Source of the DNA: Sisyra terminalis
Lineage: Eukaryota; Arthropoda; Insecta; Neuroptera; Sisyridae
DNA: 64,000 nt
Direction of reading: 5' to 3'
Assembly: GCA_958496175.1 (NCBI GenBank)
Contig: OY292278.1
Location: 13,764,001-13,828,000, forward strand
Below are positions 34,401-44,959 of this stretch, piece after piece. The notes beneath the pieces are model-generated. The model had not been told where the DNA came from and did not search any database. It saw only the letters and a list, made by a program, of their open reading frames with translations. Made by a program: the position numbers and the translations under genes. Numbering within the stretch: position 1 is the stretch's first letter; each line of letters opens with the position of its first letter.

Positions 34401-37337
34401 GAGAAGAGATCAAAGACGAGATAAGATATAAAAATCTAATTGCCATCAATAAATGTATTTTCAAAAGATGATCCAAAATGATCTAAATATATATTTTGGG
34501 TTAATTTACTTTGCTTCTCGTACAAAGGTCTTTTAAACAAAAATAACAATTCTTACCAGTATGCAATGATATACCACGAAACTCCCATAGGAAAAGCCAT
34601 CATTTGCAATGTCCGTTTTCGTCCACACCAGTGTGCAATCATTCCTGCGGGAATCGCTCCGACAAATGCGCCCAAAGTGACCAACGATCCAACCCATGAT
34701 CCTTGATTTGGCGAAACCGCTATGGTCGAATTGGAATTAAAGAGCAAAGGCAAAGCCGGTGAGGACCACGACAAACAAGTGCCGGCAGCAAAGGCAGCAA
34801 ATGTCGCTGGAAAAAAAGTAATTATAAGTTATTAATAATTCATCCAATGCCCTTAAGGTCAATGAATATTTTTTAATATTTTTTTTCTCAATGACGCGTT
34901 GGAAATAAATTTCAAAAATTTTCTAAATAGGTTATCTTTAGTTTTTATCGATTTGCTTGTTGAAAATTACTTGATAAGGGATTTTAACGACCTTGTTTAA
35001 GGAAAAAATCATGTTTTTATTACTTGAGCCGTGATTTTTGTTTTATTTGGATCAGCAAAATGTTATTAGAGTATGTCTAGACTTGAATTTTTGATAACTT
35101 TTTGGGTGATAATTTTTTAATAAAATTAACATGCGTGAAATGAATGCTTAATTACATAAAATCGGTGAAATATCCAAATTAAAATAAGATTAAGAAATAT
35201 TTCTGGATTGAAAGACCTGAATTTTGCTTTTAATATTCACGTGGAGCTTGTCTATAAAAATATTATTATATATTTCATTTTTTCTTTCGAAATAAATTAA
35301 CCGTTGCCATAAAACTTCTAATATCTGTAGCGACTCTAGGATTACTTAAAAAATTCTTCTCAAAAATTGGAATCAAGAACTCACTGATAATCTTTTATAG
35401 TAACGTTTTCTTTAATCTAATTTTTAAATAAGTTCTCTAAAAGTTTTAGTTCTGAGATTACACTCCTTTCTTCTCTAGAGCTTTACAAAAATGGCTGAAA
35501 ACCTTAAAATTTCAATTTTCTCAAATTTATATCAATAAAAATATTGAATAATAATAAAAAAAATTGACAAAATATTTTTTATACAAATAAAAATATCTCA
35601 TTAGACGTACGACAAAAATTCTTCTATATTTAGAGTAATAAACCAACGAATTTGAACAAAAAATTCTATGCAAAATAGAATGATGCTTAATTCATTACAT
35701 TGAATAACGTATCAAATATTTCTGCTTTAAAGTAACAATGAGTAGTAAAACCGTAAATTAATAAGAAAGTAAAATTTTACGAAACTTTGGGTTCATTTTT
35801 TTTCAGCATCCCGGTCGAAACTTATATACAAACAATTATGTAATACTTGAAATTAATTTGACATAAACCTAGAATATTGCCCAGGATAACTATTTTATTT
35901 TCTTGATTTTAAATAAATGAATAATTTTAGTTTTGTACTATTTATATTTGTTGGTGGATTTTTTGCAGTTCACTCAATATTTGTTGACATATTGCAATAT
36001 TTGATATTTGTTGACAAAGTATTATTCTTTCAAAACAATGCTTTCTTTTTCAATATTTCAATTGGAAACGAGTATAAGCAGGTTTTTTTCTTTTCTTTTT
36101 TTTTTGAAAAATATATTTATTGATCAATTTCTGAAACTATAGCAAATTTTCATTTTTCAATTTTCACAATAAGAAATAAACATTTCTTCATTATAATTTT
36201 CTGCAAATGATTTATCTTCAATATTTTAAATTATAGATCATAAGATTAAATAATTAAGATCCAGAACCATAATAATTTTTCCCCTTAAAATAGAAATCAC
36301 TAGACAAAAAATTATTAGAGTAAGGTAAAATTAGATTTTTTCGCAGACTTTGAATAAGTATACTGTTTAAATAGTATATTTTATATTTTGTGTTCTTATT
36401 TGTGAAATATAATATACAAAAATAAACCATTATTAAAAATTTGATCAAAATCTTTAACAAATGTATAATTGACCTATTGCCCCGATACGAATTTCGACTG
36501 CAAAGCAACCATCCTCAGTGATCACTTTATGCGCCGTTATTCCGTAAAATTTATTGTATAAACGGTATTAGAGGTAAAGTTTACAATTTGAAATACCCGA
36601 AAAAAATATAATACTTTAAGTTTTAAATTAATTAGGAATAATTCTTTGCCAGAATCTGAGAATCAATTTAAAAATTCCATATATTCAATTTATAAATTTG
36701 GGTACCTAAATTATAGCAGTTAACAAAAATTGTTTGGTGGTATTGTATCTTCAAAAATTATCTTAATTTTAATTTTTATTTATATATGTTTTGCTTGATT
36801 GTTTGATTCTTTTAATGATAATTAATTTTAACACAATATGGCCTTCAAATGATTACGGTTAAAGTAAGGGTTTTGATTGTTTATTTTTTGTAAATGTGCC
36901 TCAAAAATTTAATCATGTTTTACAAACCTTACCAAATATAAATACTGATTTAAATAAAACTTCATTTTTCAAAAAATCATAATTTAATATTAAAAATTGA
37001 ACTCTGAACTAATTTTTTTCAAAAAGATTAATTTAAGGAAATGATTTTAAGAGGCGAAAGGAATGAATTCTAAAATTGATAATGTTGCCTATTCAGGACG
37101 AATTTAGGGACCAACTTTTAAATCGTATTTTATCTTTCACGTAAATTTTTCGTTAGACTAATTGTATTCATAATTATTTTTCGTGGGTTTTGAAAAATAG
37201 GCATTGCAAATGACTAACTTACCCAAAATTGCAGCTAAGTACTGCGGAAACTTTCTCGCCTGTAATGCATCCTGTTCAAAAACTGTCAAAATAGTTCGCG
37301 AATTTTCCTCGTGTAAAACTTTCCCTGACATCGTCAT
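21897..37337 (-). CDS. facilitated trehalose transporter Tret1-like (MFS sugar porter), five coding exons
   Basis: Coding exons, in gene order: 37337-37223, 34806-34557, 34046-33871, 23580-23171, 22430-21897. Joined they give 1485 bases, exactly 494 codons plus stop. All junctions are GT/AG and phases agree. The product is a 12-helix plasma-membrane sugar porter; relatives move trehalose down its gradient between fat body, haemolymph and tissues. Family marks: KFPQYLAAI before helix 1, GRKRTL in the first loop, RFLAGVSIGA and PRVRGALG in exon 3, PESPVHL and QQLSGVNAVLFYTS in exon 4, DRAGRR, FGPIPWLMMGEIFP and PETKG in exon 5. Length is normal. Start chosen as the first ATG in the open part of exon 1 (37337); a second ATG is at 37331. 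A 5' untranslated exon may lie further upstream. Substrate (trehalose versus another sugar) is inferred. Intron 3 is 10.3 kb and full of repeats. Confidence 0.9.
23171..23580 (-). CDS. sugar transporter exon 4
   Basis: Residues 181-317, from the end of helix 5 through the cytoplasmic loop (PESPVHL) to QQLSGVNAVLFYTSQIF in helix 7. Acceptor TTTCAG, donor GTAAGC. The first 90 bases are copied nearby as a pseudo-exon at 24589-24685. Confidence 0.92.
23645..23814 (-). repeat. hammerhead-type repeat, unit A
   Basis: A close copy of 24745-24905. It has the same box order on the minus strand, but CTGATAA and GAAGC replace the invariant boxes, so it should not be catalytic. It is part of a tandem duplication that also includes exon 4 sequence. 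Confidence 0.6.
23828..24256. mobile_element. 429-bp palindromic element with 13-bp target duplication
   Basis: Perfect repeats ATTATAATTAACT flank it (23815-23827 and 24257-24269). Arms of about 175 bp (23857-24030 and 24080-24256) are inverted with only a few mismatches, around a spacer rich in AAAGC. The left end has about 28 extra bases (starting TGACTTAGGC). Each arm contains TGCGACC...GGTTGCGAAACGTTGG, which can form a stem followed by GAAAC as in a hammerhead ribozyme, but without a canonical CTGANGA box. A retroelement dimer inserted head to head would look like this. Confidence 0.65.
24472..24705 (-). pseudogene. duplicated, folded-back piece of transporter exon 4
   Basis: 24589-24685 on the minus strand copies the acceptor and first 90 or so coding bases of exon 4 with about two differences, still reading MIEDFRMLALISAVV. 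Next to it, 24472-24521 is an inverted copy of 24583-24632. So the exon piece was duplicated and then folded back. The short TTCAGTAAAATACA occurs at both ends of the folded arm (about 24447 and 24519), a likely joining point. It lies in intron 3, 1.0 kb upstream of true exon 4 in the transcript, and keeps its splice acceptor but no clear donor. Confidence 0.75.
24745..24912 (-). repeat. hammerhead-type repeat, unit B
   Basis: Tandem duplicate of 23645-23814. In both units the repeat is followed by the same sequence leading into the Tigger-like end (GAGTATACACTTGGGTCTCG at 24337 and 25001). Confidence 0.6.
24841..24905 (-). ncRNA. hammerhead-ribozyme-like motif
   Basis: Read on the minus strand: CUACCUA (24902-24896), a hairpin GCGUCU...AGACGC, the box CUGAUGA (24872-24866), a hairpin GUUGC-GAUAA-GCAAC, then GAAAC and GUAG (to 24841). 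CUAC pairs with GUAG to close the third stem, with the cleavage site expected after CUA at 24896. Departures from the ideal: one extra A before stem II and one C-C mismatch in stem III. The hammerhead core rule (C-U-G-A-N-G-A, G-A-A-A, N-U-H) is general knowledge. Activity is unproved. Confidence 0.5.
25013..25632 (+). mobile_element. Tigger/pogo-like DNA transposon remnant
   Basis: The ends are inverted: GGTCTCGTATAACACGG at the left (25014) and CCTCGTATAACACAG on the other strand at the right (25632). Between 25090 and 25380 broken frames read like the end of a jerky/Tigger transposase (DIHDIQEMEDRSLIKEELI, then LKFKRQLHQILEPYEEICKK). Stops and gaps make it dead. The left end is also present at 24349-24445 in the neighbouring duplicated unit. 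Confidence 0.6.
25640..29269. other. intron 3 sequence without recognised element
   Basis: AT-rich part of the transporter's third intron. About 28700-29050 is less AT-rich and has an open frame of 115 codons, but I recognise no protein there. Confidence 0.4.
29270..30399. repeat. 1.1-kb palindrome (foldback element)
   Basis: Arms of nearly 500 bp (29270-29771 and about 29892-30399) are inverted copies with scattered differences. Outer ends read GATATAGGACAAAAAGTATAG and its inverse; the middle 120 bp is unique. No ORF of note. The whole unit could form a large hairpin inside the transporter pre-mRNA. It resembles a foldback or MITE-type element; no target duplication was found. Confidence 0.75.
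31860..32381. repeat. 520-bp palindrome with hammerhead-like boxes
   Basis: Arms of about 230 bp are inverted copies (for example CCTTCCTCA at 32092 and TGAGGAAGG at 32141). In the right arm, CTGAGGA (32141-32147), a GGCTC/GAGC stem and GAAAC (32166-32170) follow one another as in a hammerhead core. A further partial copy in direct orientation is at 32396-32456. Confidence 0.65.
33157..33351. mobile_element. MITE with GGGGGGGCAC inverted ends
   Basis: The left end (CTCAAGGGTGGATTCAGG, then GGGGGGGCAC) is inverted at the right (GTGCCCCCCC, then TAAATCTGCTCTTGAG). The middle has no ORF. TAAG lies on both sides and may be the target duplication. Size about 195 bp. Confidence 0.55.
33871..34046 (-). 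CDS. sugar transporter exon 3
   Basis: Residues 122-181 (YVSRFLAGVSIGAISVAAP, then the SELAEPRVRGALG loop and helix 5). Acceptor TTTTACAG, donor GTACGA. Confidence 0.92.
34557..34806 (-). CDS. sugar transporter exon 2
   Basis: Residues 39-122: helix 1 (ATFAAFAAGTCLSWSSPALP), an extracellular loop with NSNST as a possible glycosylation site, helices 2 and 3, and GRKRTL. Acceptor TTTTCCAG, donor GTAAGA. Confidence 0.92.
37223..37337 (-). CDS. sugar transporter exon 1
   Basis: Residues 1-39: a short cytoplasmic N-terminus ending in ARKFPQYLAAI, typical just before helix 1 of Tret1-like proteins. The donor is GTAAGT. The phase fits exon 2 exactly. Confidence 0.8.
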
Positions 37338-37419
37338 CAGTGATATCCTTCTTGTATTCGATAAAAACAAATTTTCCAAAAATTTCACGACATCAACCAC
37401 TAATTATGTTCACTAGCCC

Positions 37420-40400
37420 GTCAAAAGTCTGTCGCTAATAAAATAGAAACATTTCGCCAAGAATATTTTACTTATATATTCATTTACATATACAACGACA
37501 TCGTTATATTCTATTATAATTTTTTTTATTTGAAAAATCACATGGGGTCATCGAGGCTATCATTCATTATCATCATAGTCGAGCCTCTTTCACAAAATTT
37601 TTAATTCCACTTTGAATTCACTCCATTTTCCCATCTAACTTCGATTAGGGGATAACTAAACAATTTCTATCGGTCTAATCAAGTTCAATGTATATTGTTT
37701 TTTCCAAACCTCGCGTTTCTAAGTGCATTTGTGCACATTTTCCGATTAAAATGAAACACAATATTGAATACAAAAATGCTCATTTACGTACAACTCATTT
37801 CTTGTTTTCAATTGTATTGAGTAATTGCGTAAGCAAATTTACTATGTTAATGAAAATATTTTGTTTCCAATTTTGATTAAGGATTTTTTTTGATTAGAGG
37901 TGAGTTAAACGAGTGGAAATCTTGTCGAATTTTAAACGATTTTTGATTAGTTTATCGGAGAAAATTGGGAATAAAAATGCTGAAATTAATTAGAGTTCAC
38001 ATTCACGGGTCAGTTGGCGAGATGGTGTAGTTATTAATGTAATAATTTATTTTTTTATCACACTCAACGGAAACTATTGATATAATATGAAGGATTTTAC
38101 CAGGATTTCTCAATGTGTTTTTAATATTAATATGAATCATCATAAAAAAATCAAACACTTGGTGGGAAAAATTGACAAATTCTTATTCATTGGTGATATC
38201 TATACTTAAAATATTAAAGAAATATTATTATTATCAAAATATTGATGTACAAAATAATTACCAATTTAACAAAACAAAGAGTAACTATAACAGATAAATT
38301 ATTTAATTTCAAACACTGATTAGAGTTTAGACCCTTCTTACTAATTTTTTATCACAAATTAGCAAACAATTCACAGCTTGACCTAATTAGAAGTATAACA
38401 ATTTTTGGCATATTTTTTTCATGAATATCCCAAAATTTATACAAAATTTTTACTTTATGTTATTTGTATAGTATTGTAATATTACACATGTTGTGCAATT
38501 CTTTGGAAGAATACTTTGGAATATTACTAGTTTTTTCTTGTTTTGTTTTCCCAATTTTTAATGTAGGAAAATTTTAAGAAAAATATTTTGCAACTTTCAT
38601 ATCCATTTGCTAACACCAAATTTAATAACTGCAAAGCTCTAAAAGTATGCTTTCGATATTAAAATGTATGACTTGCAAATTGGAATAAAAACTTGCTTTA
38701 GAAATTGGTATATTATAATGCTTATAAATTGAAAATAAAATTTGTTTTTTTTTTATGTTAACTATATAACTACACAACTTTCAATAATCAATATGAAGTT
38801 CGACTTTATACTTTTTGTAAAGTTTGAGATCTAATCTTGCAATTGGTTCTATTTTGCTTTATTTTTTGCTATCTATATTTATTTAAGTTATAGTTTTCTT
38901 CTATAAATATTGATAATTTTTATGCCAAACCAAATTCCATTAAGTAAAATAACTACAAGAGCTAATTTTGAAAAGTTTATAAATATTACTATTTTAAACG
39001 GAAATTAGATCACTGAGGAAATTTATGAAAAATTGCAACGAATTATTTTTTCAGATGAAAAATATGTTGAAAAGGACGACCTTAAGAGACCACTTAAAAA
39101 AAGTATTTTAGTCAAATTAAATACATGAAGAGGATGATAAAACTACCAAGGTACTAAACTTTTTACTTCAAAAGAAGTCTAAATTTCCTCTCAAGCTTCA
39201 GGATATAGTCTAGTAACTTAACACATTCTAGCAAAACTATCGATAAAAGATATGGTACATGTTACAGCTAAATACAATGCTATTTTAAGACCAAACATTT
39301 CTCCGCTTATTGGATGGTTACACAAATTATAATTATCCAAATCCAGGTAAGCCAGTAAACCAACAAGGGTACTTCAAATTTCCCAATAAATTTACTGTCA
39401 ATAACGAGCAACAAAATTATGAAATATCTTCAAACTGATACTCAGTTTAGATTCAATTTCATTCCACAATTAAGCAACAATTATCAATTCCTCAATCCAC
39501 TTAAACTATTGTTATTTTTAACTATAAATAGATACCGGTTATTTATTTTATTGATTTATGATACAATAATATAGTCTGGTGACCAGTTGGTGGTAGTTGT
39601 TTTTTAGTTACATATCCTTGGAATATTTGAAGCTATTATTGATCATAACATTTACAAGTTTGCGAAAAAAGTTTGAGAATCACTGAACCTGATATAAACT
39701 TAGTGCTCATTATGCTTTAGTCAAATTTCGAAATCAAATTTGGATTTCGCGTGTCAAGCAGAATTTGATTATTGTTTATATTAATTTCTTTAATAATGGT
39801 TAAACATTTATGAATTTGATATATATAGTACGGGAAATAGGGGCAATAAGGCCCTTGATTTGTCAACAAAAATTAAAAGCTCAACTCAAACTAATTTTTA
39901 ACGGTAATTGTTTTCGGCAAAGGTTATAATGTTTGAACTATTCTATATGATATAAAATAAACCAGAAATAGGAGCATAAAAGTTTCTAAAAGGATATTTT
40001 GTAATTCCAGAATAGGATAAGGAGTCTAAAGAATTAATTCCTGAACAGAATTGAAATTCAATCTTATTTTTTATGTAAAAAAGAATTGTAATCATTAATG
40101 CCAATTTTTACAAAAGTAACATTTTGGGGAAAATCATTTTTTGAACTAATTTTGAAGTAATTTTTGGAGATTCCAATAAAATTTTATACCAAATTTGTTC
40201 AAAAAGCATTACTTTTTCAAAATTTCAAAGTTGTTTAGTCCGAAAAATTTAAAATTATAAAAAAAAACTGCCAATAATTTGTCTCTCCCTTATAATTTTT
40301 TTTTTCATTTCAATGAAATACCGCGCCACTTTACTAGCTTATCAAAATTTCTGAATAATTCTAGTTAAATCAAGTTGTATAGAAAAAAAAATGCAAAAAA

Positions 40401-42510
40401 TCCAATCATGATAATTTCCACAGATAAACCTTAACCTCGATTTCTCGTATATTCTCAAAACTGAAATATGCCAAATAAAAAATGTATTCAGACATTTGAT
40501 TCATTAAACACCACATTATCAGCAATGTTGAAATTTTTGGGTTCTTCTGTGCGCCAACACATTTACTATGAAGTGAACTTTGCATTCGAATTTCCCTCGG
40601 AATAAAAATCAAAATAATAATATTATTTATATATCGAATTGTAAATATTGTTGGAATTACGACAAATATTTATTGCGACTTGATATTTTACTCGGAATTT
40701 CATTAAAAAAGATTAAGAAATGTGTGAGGAAAATTGATTTTTGATTTGTTATTTTATATTTTTTGTTCGATCGTTCAAATTTCAGCAAATGTCGTATCGT
40801 ATCAGCTATTTAAGTTCAGACAAAATAATATCTTTGGTTACAGAACGGGTTTTTGAATTGTTCCGTGTTTTTGATAGGAGCGATTTTTTTCCAATTGTAA
40901 TCCACTTGTGATGGAATAAAATCAATTTTTTTACAGCCAACATGACATTTTCGAGCATCAAACAATTTCAAGGACTCGCGATCTATATTTGAATCATAGT
41001 GACGAAAAAAATTCAAATTAAAAAATGTACCGAATTATTAAATATGATTTATAGTTTTTCAATCTACACCGTTGTAAAATATTATATACTTTTTGCGTCT
41101 TAATAATTTTTTTTTTTTGTATTTCAAAAGAACAAAATGCAGTTTTACAAATGTTAACGGTTTTAATTTTTGTTGATTAAATTATTTATATACGATAAAA
41201 TTTTTTGAAATTCTTTTGATTCATTAATAAAAATAATTCCTTTTGAATGAAAAAAACTGTGCAACTTATTAAACCTGATAATTTAAAAAAAGATACTATA
41301 AATAGGACAAGTCCAAGTCTTACTAGCACACCAAAGGATTTATTCCAAATTGTAGGTAAATTCCATACAGGAAGCACGACTCAAAGATTACTATCCGTGG
41401 TTCCAGTTTCCTATCAAAATAAGTCTAAACCTCATAACCGGTTTTTATTTTTTTATTTTTTCAGTTACTTTACTTATCATAAAAGTCACAAATTTATTTC
41501 GATCCTGACGTTAAAAATTTTCATATTTAGTATTAAATAGAACCATAAGGATGATTTAATTGAAACTTTAAGGGCAAATTTAATTCATAATTGAGATTTT
41601 ATGGCTTGGAAAAATTAGTATTTATTACAAAGCGATTGCTAAATCAAAAGTTCTTAGATATTTCATTGTTAATGGTTTTTTTAAAGTTCTATTTTAAGTT
41701 TTAAACAGTTTTACTATAGTCAAAACCCAAATTACACGAACTTAGTTCACTCTTTAATTTCGCTTCTATTAACTCACATTGTTGTTAGTTTGTAAGGTAC
41801 GGTACTTATAATCTCAATTTTCACCTACTTCCCAGTATTTTATCATGCTGAATTTTGGCACATCTATTTACAATTGATTACAACGAATGAATCCTTCATA
41901 AAGTTTAATAACCACGATGTCTTTCTACTTAAATTAAATATTTAACTTTAAAAAATGCTTTGGTTGCCTACCTTCAAGCGAATGTAAAAGTGAATCAATT
42001 TAATGACAGTTGAAATAAATAACAACAATTAATTTAAATTTGACAAAAAAAATTATATTAAAATTTAAAGCAAGGGGTGCAATTTTGTTTCCAGTTTGAC
42101 AATATGGAACACCCTTCCCTATAATGTACAAATAGTTAGCTTATGATTGTCATGAATTGGCTAATATCGCTTTTGTGTCGATGGTGCAATTGGTACTAAG
42201 ATTCAGTTCATAAATTTATTTTTTACCGTTATAGTGCATTTTATCAATAGAAGCGAGGTTTCAAAATTCTTTCTTTAATTATATTTTTAAATTCAACAGT
42301 GACTTAATTAAGTGCCACATTGATAAAATGAAGTGTATTGGATATACAAAGATAATAGATATAGATCCTAGAATTCTTTTTGAAATTTTAAGGAAACCTG
42401 GAAATTAACATTTTGTTTCCTATATTTTATAAAATTTTTATTATGCATTGTACATTAAAGTTTTCTTAATATTGCTAATATTTCCAAATTTCTCTTATCA
42501 AAGAGATTTA
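37420..42510. other. AT-rich sequence upstream of the transporter
   Basis: No gene supported. A TATATAAG on the minus strand at 37478-37471 might serve the transporter, but no initiator match makes this firm. An open frame at 41247-41540 has an unusual N-terminal half and is discussed as a finding. Confidence 0.35.
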
Positions 42511-42514
42511 TATA

Positions 42515-43955
42515 TAGGGTAGCGGTACTAAATATTGAACAGGCTCCATTTATTGAACGGGCTGCGTAGGAACTTAATTTTTAGAATAATTTGAAGTTTG
42601 ATTTCATATTGAATATATACCTAATTATTAATTAATACTTATATTGTATATATAAATGGTCACATGCGCAAACATATTGCGCAATAAAACTAAAAAAAAA
42701 AAGTTTGTGGACACCTGTCAGTAAACCATGAAAACTGGTCATTAGAAACTTAACTTTGTTGTGTTTAGTAAGTACTTTTACAGTCAAATTTTATAAGTTT
42801 AATAACTTTGTAATAAATAATTTAGTATTTATCATGAAGTTAAAATAGCAAAGATTAGTTGTCAGTAATTGTTTTTATTATAATTGTCGCTGCAATTTAA
42901 ATATTAATCTGTTCAACAATTGGTGTCGTGAATTATCGAGTGCACCATTAAAATGTTCGTTGGTCAGTAATTAGAACATTTATTAAATTTAAGGCACCAT
43001 TGAATGACCAGGGTATTATTTGCAGATAATGATAAGTTTATCTTAAAGTTTATGGTTTCAGTTTTAAAGAATTCACAAAATAATTAATAATAAATTTAAA
43101 TAATACATATTTTTTTAAGTTAAAGCAAGTATTTATTTTATTTTCATTCTAGATAGGTAACTTACTTAACTGTGTCTTAAAATGACATCAAAACCTCTAA
43201 TTAAAAACAAAAAGTCAGTTCAAAACCGTCAGAGATGGCAATATAGTCTTGAGGATTTAGAAAATGCTATGAATAGTGTTAAAAATTCGGAATTAAGTAT
43301 TAACAAAGCTAGTCAGCAATATAATATACCAAAGGGTACTTTATTTAACAAAGTAAAACAAGACCAAGTTGTTCCCTGTAAGTTAGGTCAACGATTGAAA
43401 AATTGAAAAAACGTGAACAAAAAAAAGAAGAACAAAGCAAAAAAACAAAAGGAAAATATAGAAAAAAAGATTAAAAAAGAACAGCAGTGATCAAACTCAC
43501 TGCACCTAACAAGATACAACGAGGTGCGTTACCAAAAAACGATGCCAAAGACCTGTGATTGATTCCGATAGTGACTAACGTGTTAATTTGTTAAAATTAT
43601 TTATAATTTTAAAATAAAAATCCAAAGAATAAAAAAATTAATAATCCAGATAAAAAATAAGTATAGTTTTGTAACTATCATAAATGTGACACTACTGTTC
43701 AATATTTGGAACATGACCGGTCAATATTAAGTGCTAGGTGTTCAATATTAGGGACAATCGGCTGTAATGACTTTTATCATAATTTTAAGTAAATTATTAA
43801 ATAATAGAGTAAAAAAAACATTAAAAATTGAAAGCTAATATTTCAATAATAATATAAATGCTTGTTACCGTTCATTAGGTTAAATAACAATTTTGTATGA
43901 AATGTCTTTTTGTTGTTTTTATCAAAAATGTTCAGTATTTGGTACCATTACCCTA
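42515..43955 (+). mobile_element. miniature pogo-like DNA transposon
   Basis: Ends are inverted: TAGGGTAGCGGTACTAAATA at 42515 and TAGGGTAATGGTACCAAATA on the other strand at 43955. The outer TA on each side fits the TA target of pogo/Tc1-mariner elements. Copies of TATTGAAC near both ends look like transposase sites. Inside is a 74-codon helix-turn-helix ORF and a later fragment ending in PVIDSDSD, the acidic tail of such transposases. The catalytic DDE part is missing, so the element is non-autonomous. Confidence 0.8.
43182..43406 (+). CDS. pipsqueak-type helix-turn-helix protein of the pogo-like element
   Basis: 74 residues. Residues about 17-63 (RWQYSLEDLENAMNSVKN, then SINKASQQYNIPKGTLFNKV) match the pipsqueak/CENP-B-type helix-turn-helix that binds transposon ends. 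A splice acceptor-like TTTTCATTCTAG lies about 30 bases upstream, and a donor-like GTAAGT is at 43379-43384 inside the end of the frame, so the true protein may be spliced and differ at its C-terminus. The DDE catalytic domain is gone; lysine-rich and DSDSD pieces of the old transposase tail remain to 43578. If made, the product could only bind DNA. It is more likely a relic than a host gene. Confidence 0.65.
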   Translation: MTSKPLIKNKKSVQNRQRWQYSLEDLENAMNSVKNSELSINKASQQYNIPKGTLFNKVKQDQVVPCKLGQRLKN

Positions 43956-44554
43956 ATAAGCAGTTAAATTTCCAAGAAGGAAAGACAAAGGTATCAGTAG
44001 TCCTCTTTCTTTTGAGCTTTCTTTGAAACTTAGGGGAGGGGGCAGATAGTTGGCAATTTCCTGAATCCCTGGATCTATTGAAGTGGTCCAAAATAAAATA
44101 AACGTGTTGTTGATAACCACTTTGCTTTACATCTTTTACAAAAACAATTTTGAGGACTTAATGATAGAGTGTGATTCTTAATGTACCATTAGGCAACTGT
44201 AATTAGCCCTAATATTCGGTTCTATACAACATGAACTTTCAAATTTGCTATTTAGAAATGAACGGCCGTATAGAACATTCATATTGCTAAATGGGTTATA
44301 ATATCATAAATAAAGCATTCTTTTGAAATCAAGAGATATTGATTTTTTCACAAGATATTTTAGAGTATACCTACATGCCATGGCGAGTTTTTGGAACTAT
44401 TTTTTTGATGTGTATTTTTACTTAAGATTTTGGTTTGAATATAATCCTATGTAGCAAATAGTATGGGTGTATGACATGGGTTCTTCCTGGAATACACTGG
44501 CCTCAACAGATTCAAGGTGACACGAAGATGAATTGCATTACTTGTAATTTACTT

Positions 44555-44700
44555 GGATTTTCCCGAAATTTCCATTTTCTACAACAATTACTAACCCTAA
44601 GTACTTTTGGAGCATAAGATACGCTTCTTGAATAGTTTCTTGCTTTGATAAAATTGTATTATCATCAGTAAAGTGTCTAATTTTGAAGATATTATTGTTT
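44555..44700 (-). pseudogene. LINE reverse transcriptase fragment
   Basis: A minus-strand open stretch includes HFTDDNTILSKQETIQEAYL and ends in NYK. FTDD sits where LINE reverse transcriptases have Y/F-A-D-D, and the downstream spacing (a helix with E-A-Y, then L-G-L) fits. Nothing further of the element is clear. It is a dead fragment; clade unknown. Confidence 0.45.
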
Positions 44701-44959
44701 GGAAAACCATTTGCAAATATTTAGTAAATAAATGGTACAAAAACATTAATTTAAGGCACACAATATGTTACTCCAATAATCCAGGAGTAGGTTCTTCTAT
44801 ATCGTATTGTGATGTTCGCCCAAGTGTGATTTTAGTTCTGCCTGAAGTTCCGGGTACCACATTTTGTCGGACCCTTATCGGATATCGAAAACTTTCGGTT
44901 TCTCGTATATAACAAACTAATTTATAATAAAAACATAAATTTTTAAATTTACCAAATAT

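Noticed and set aside
35917..36123. 68-codon Phe-rich frame
   Set aside because: Low-complexity translation of T-rich intergenic DNA.
37338..37400. Upstream extension of transporter exon 1
   Set aside because: The frame is open here but starts with GTG, not ATG; the first ATG is at 37337 and fits the usual N-terminus length.
39840..40330. Possible inverted ends of a further MITE
   Set aside because: The supposed ends match too poorly to be sure.
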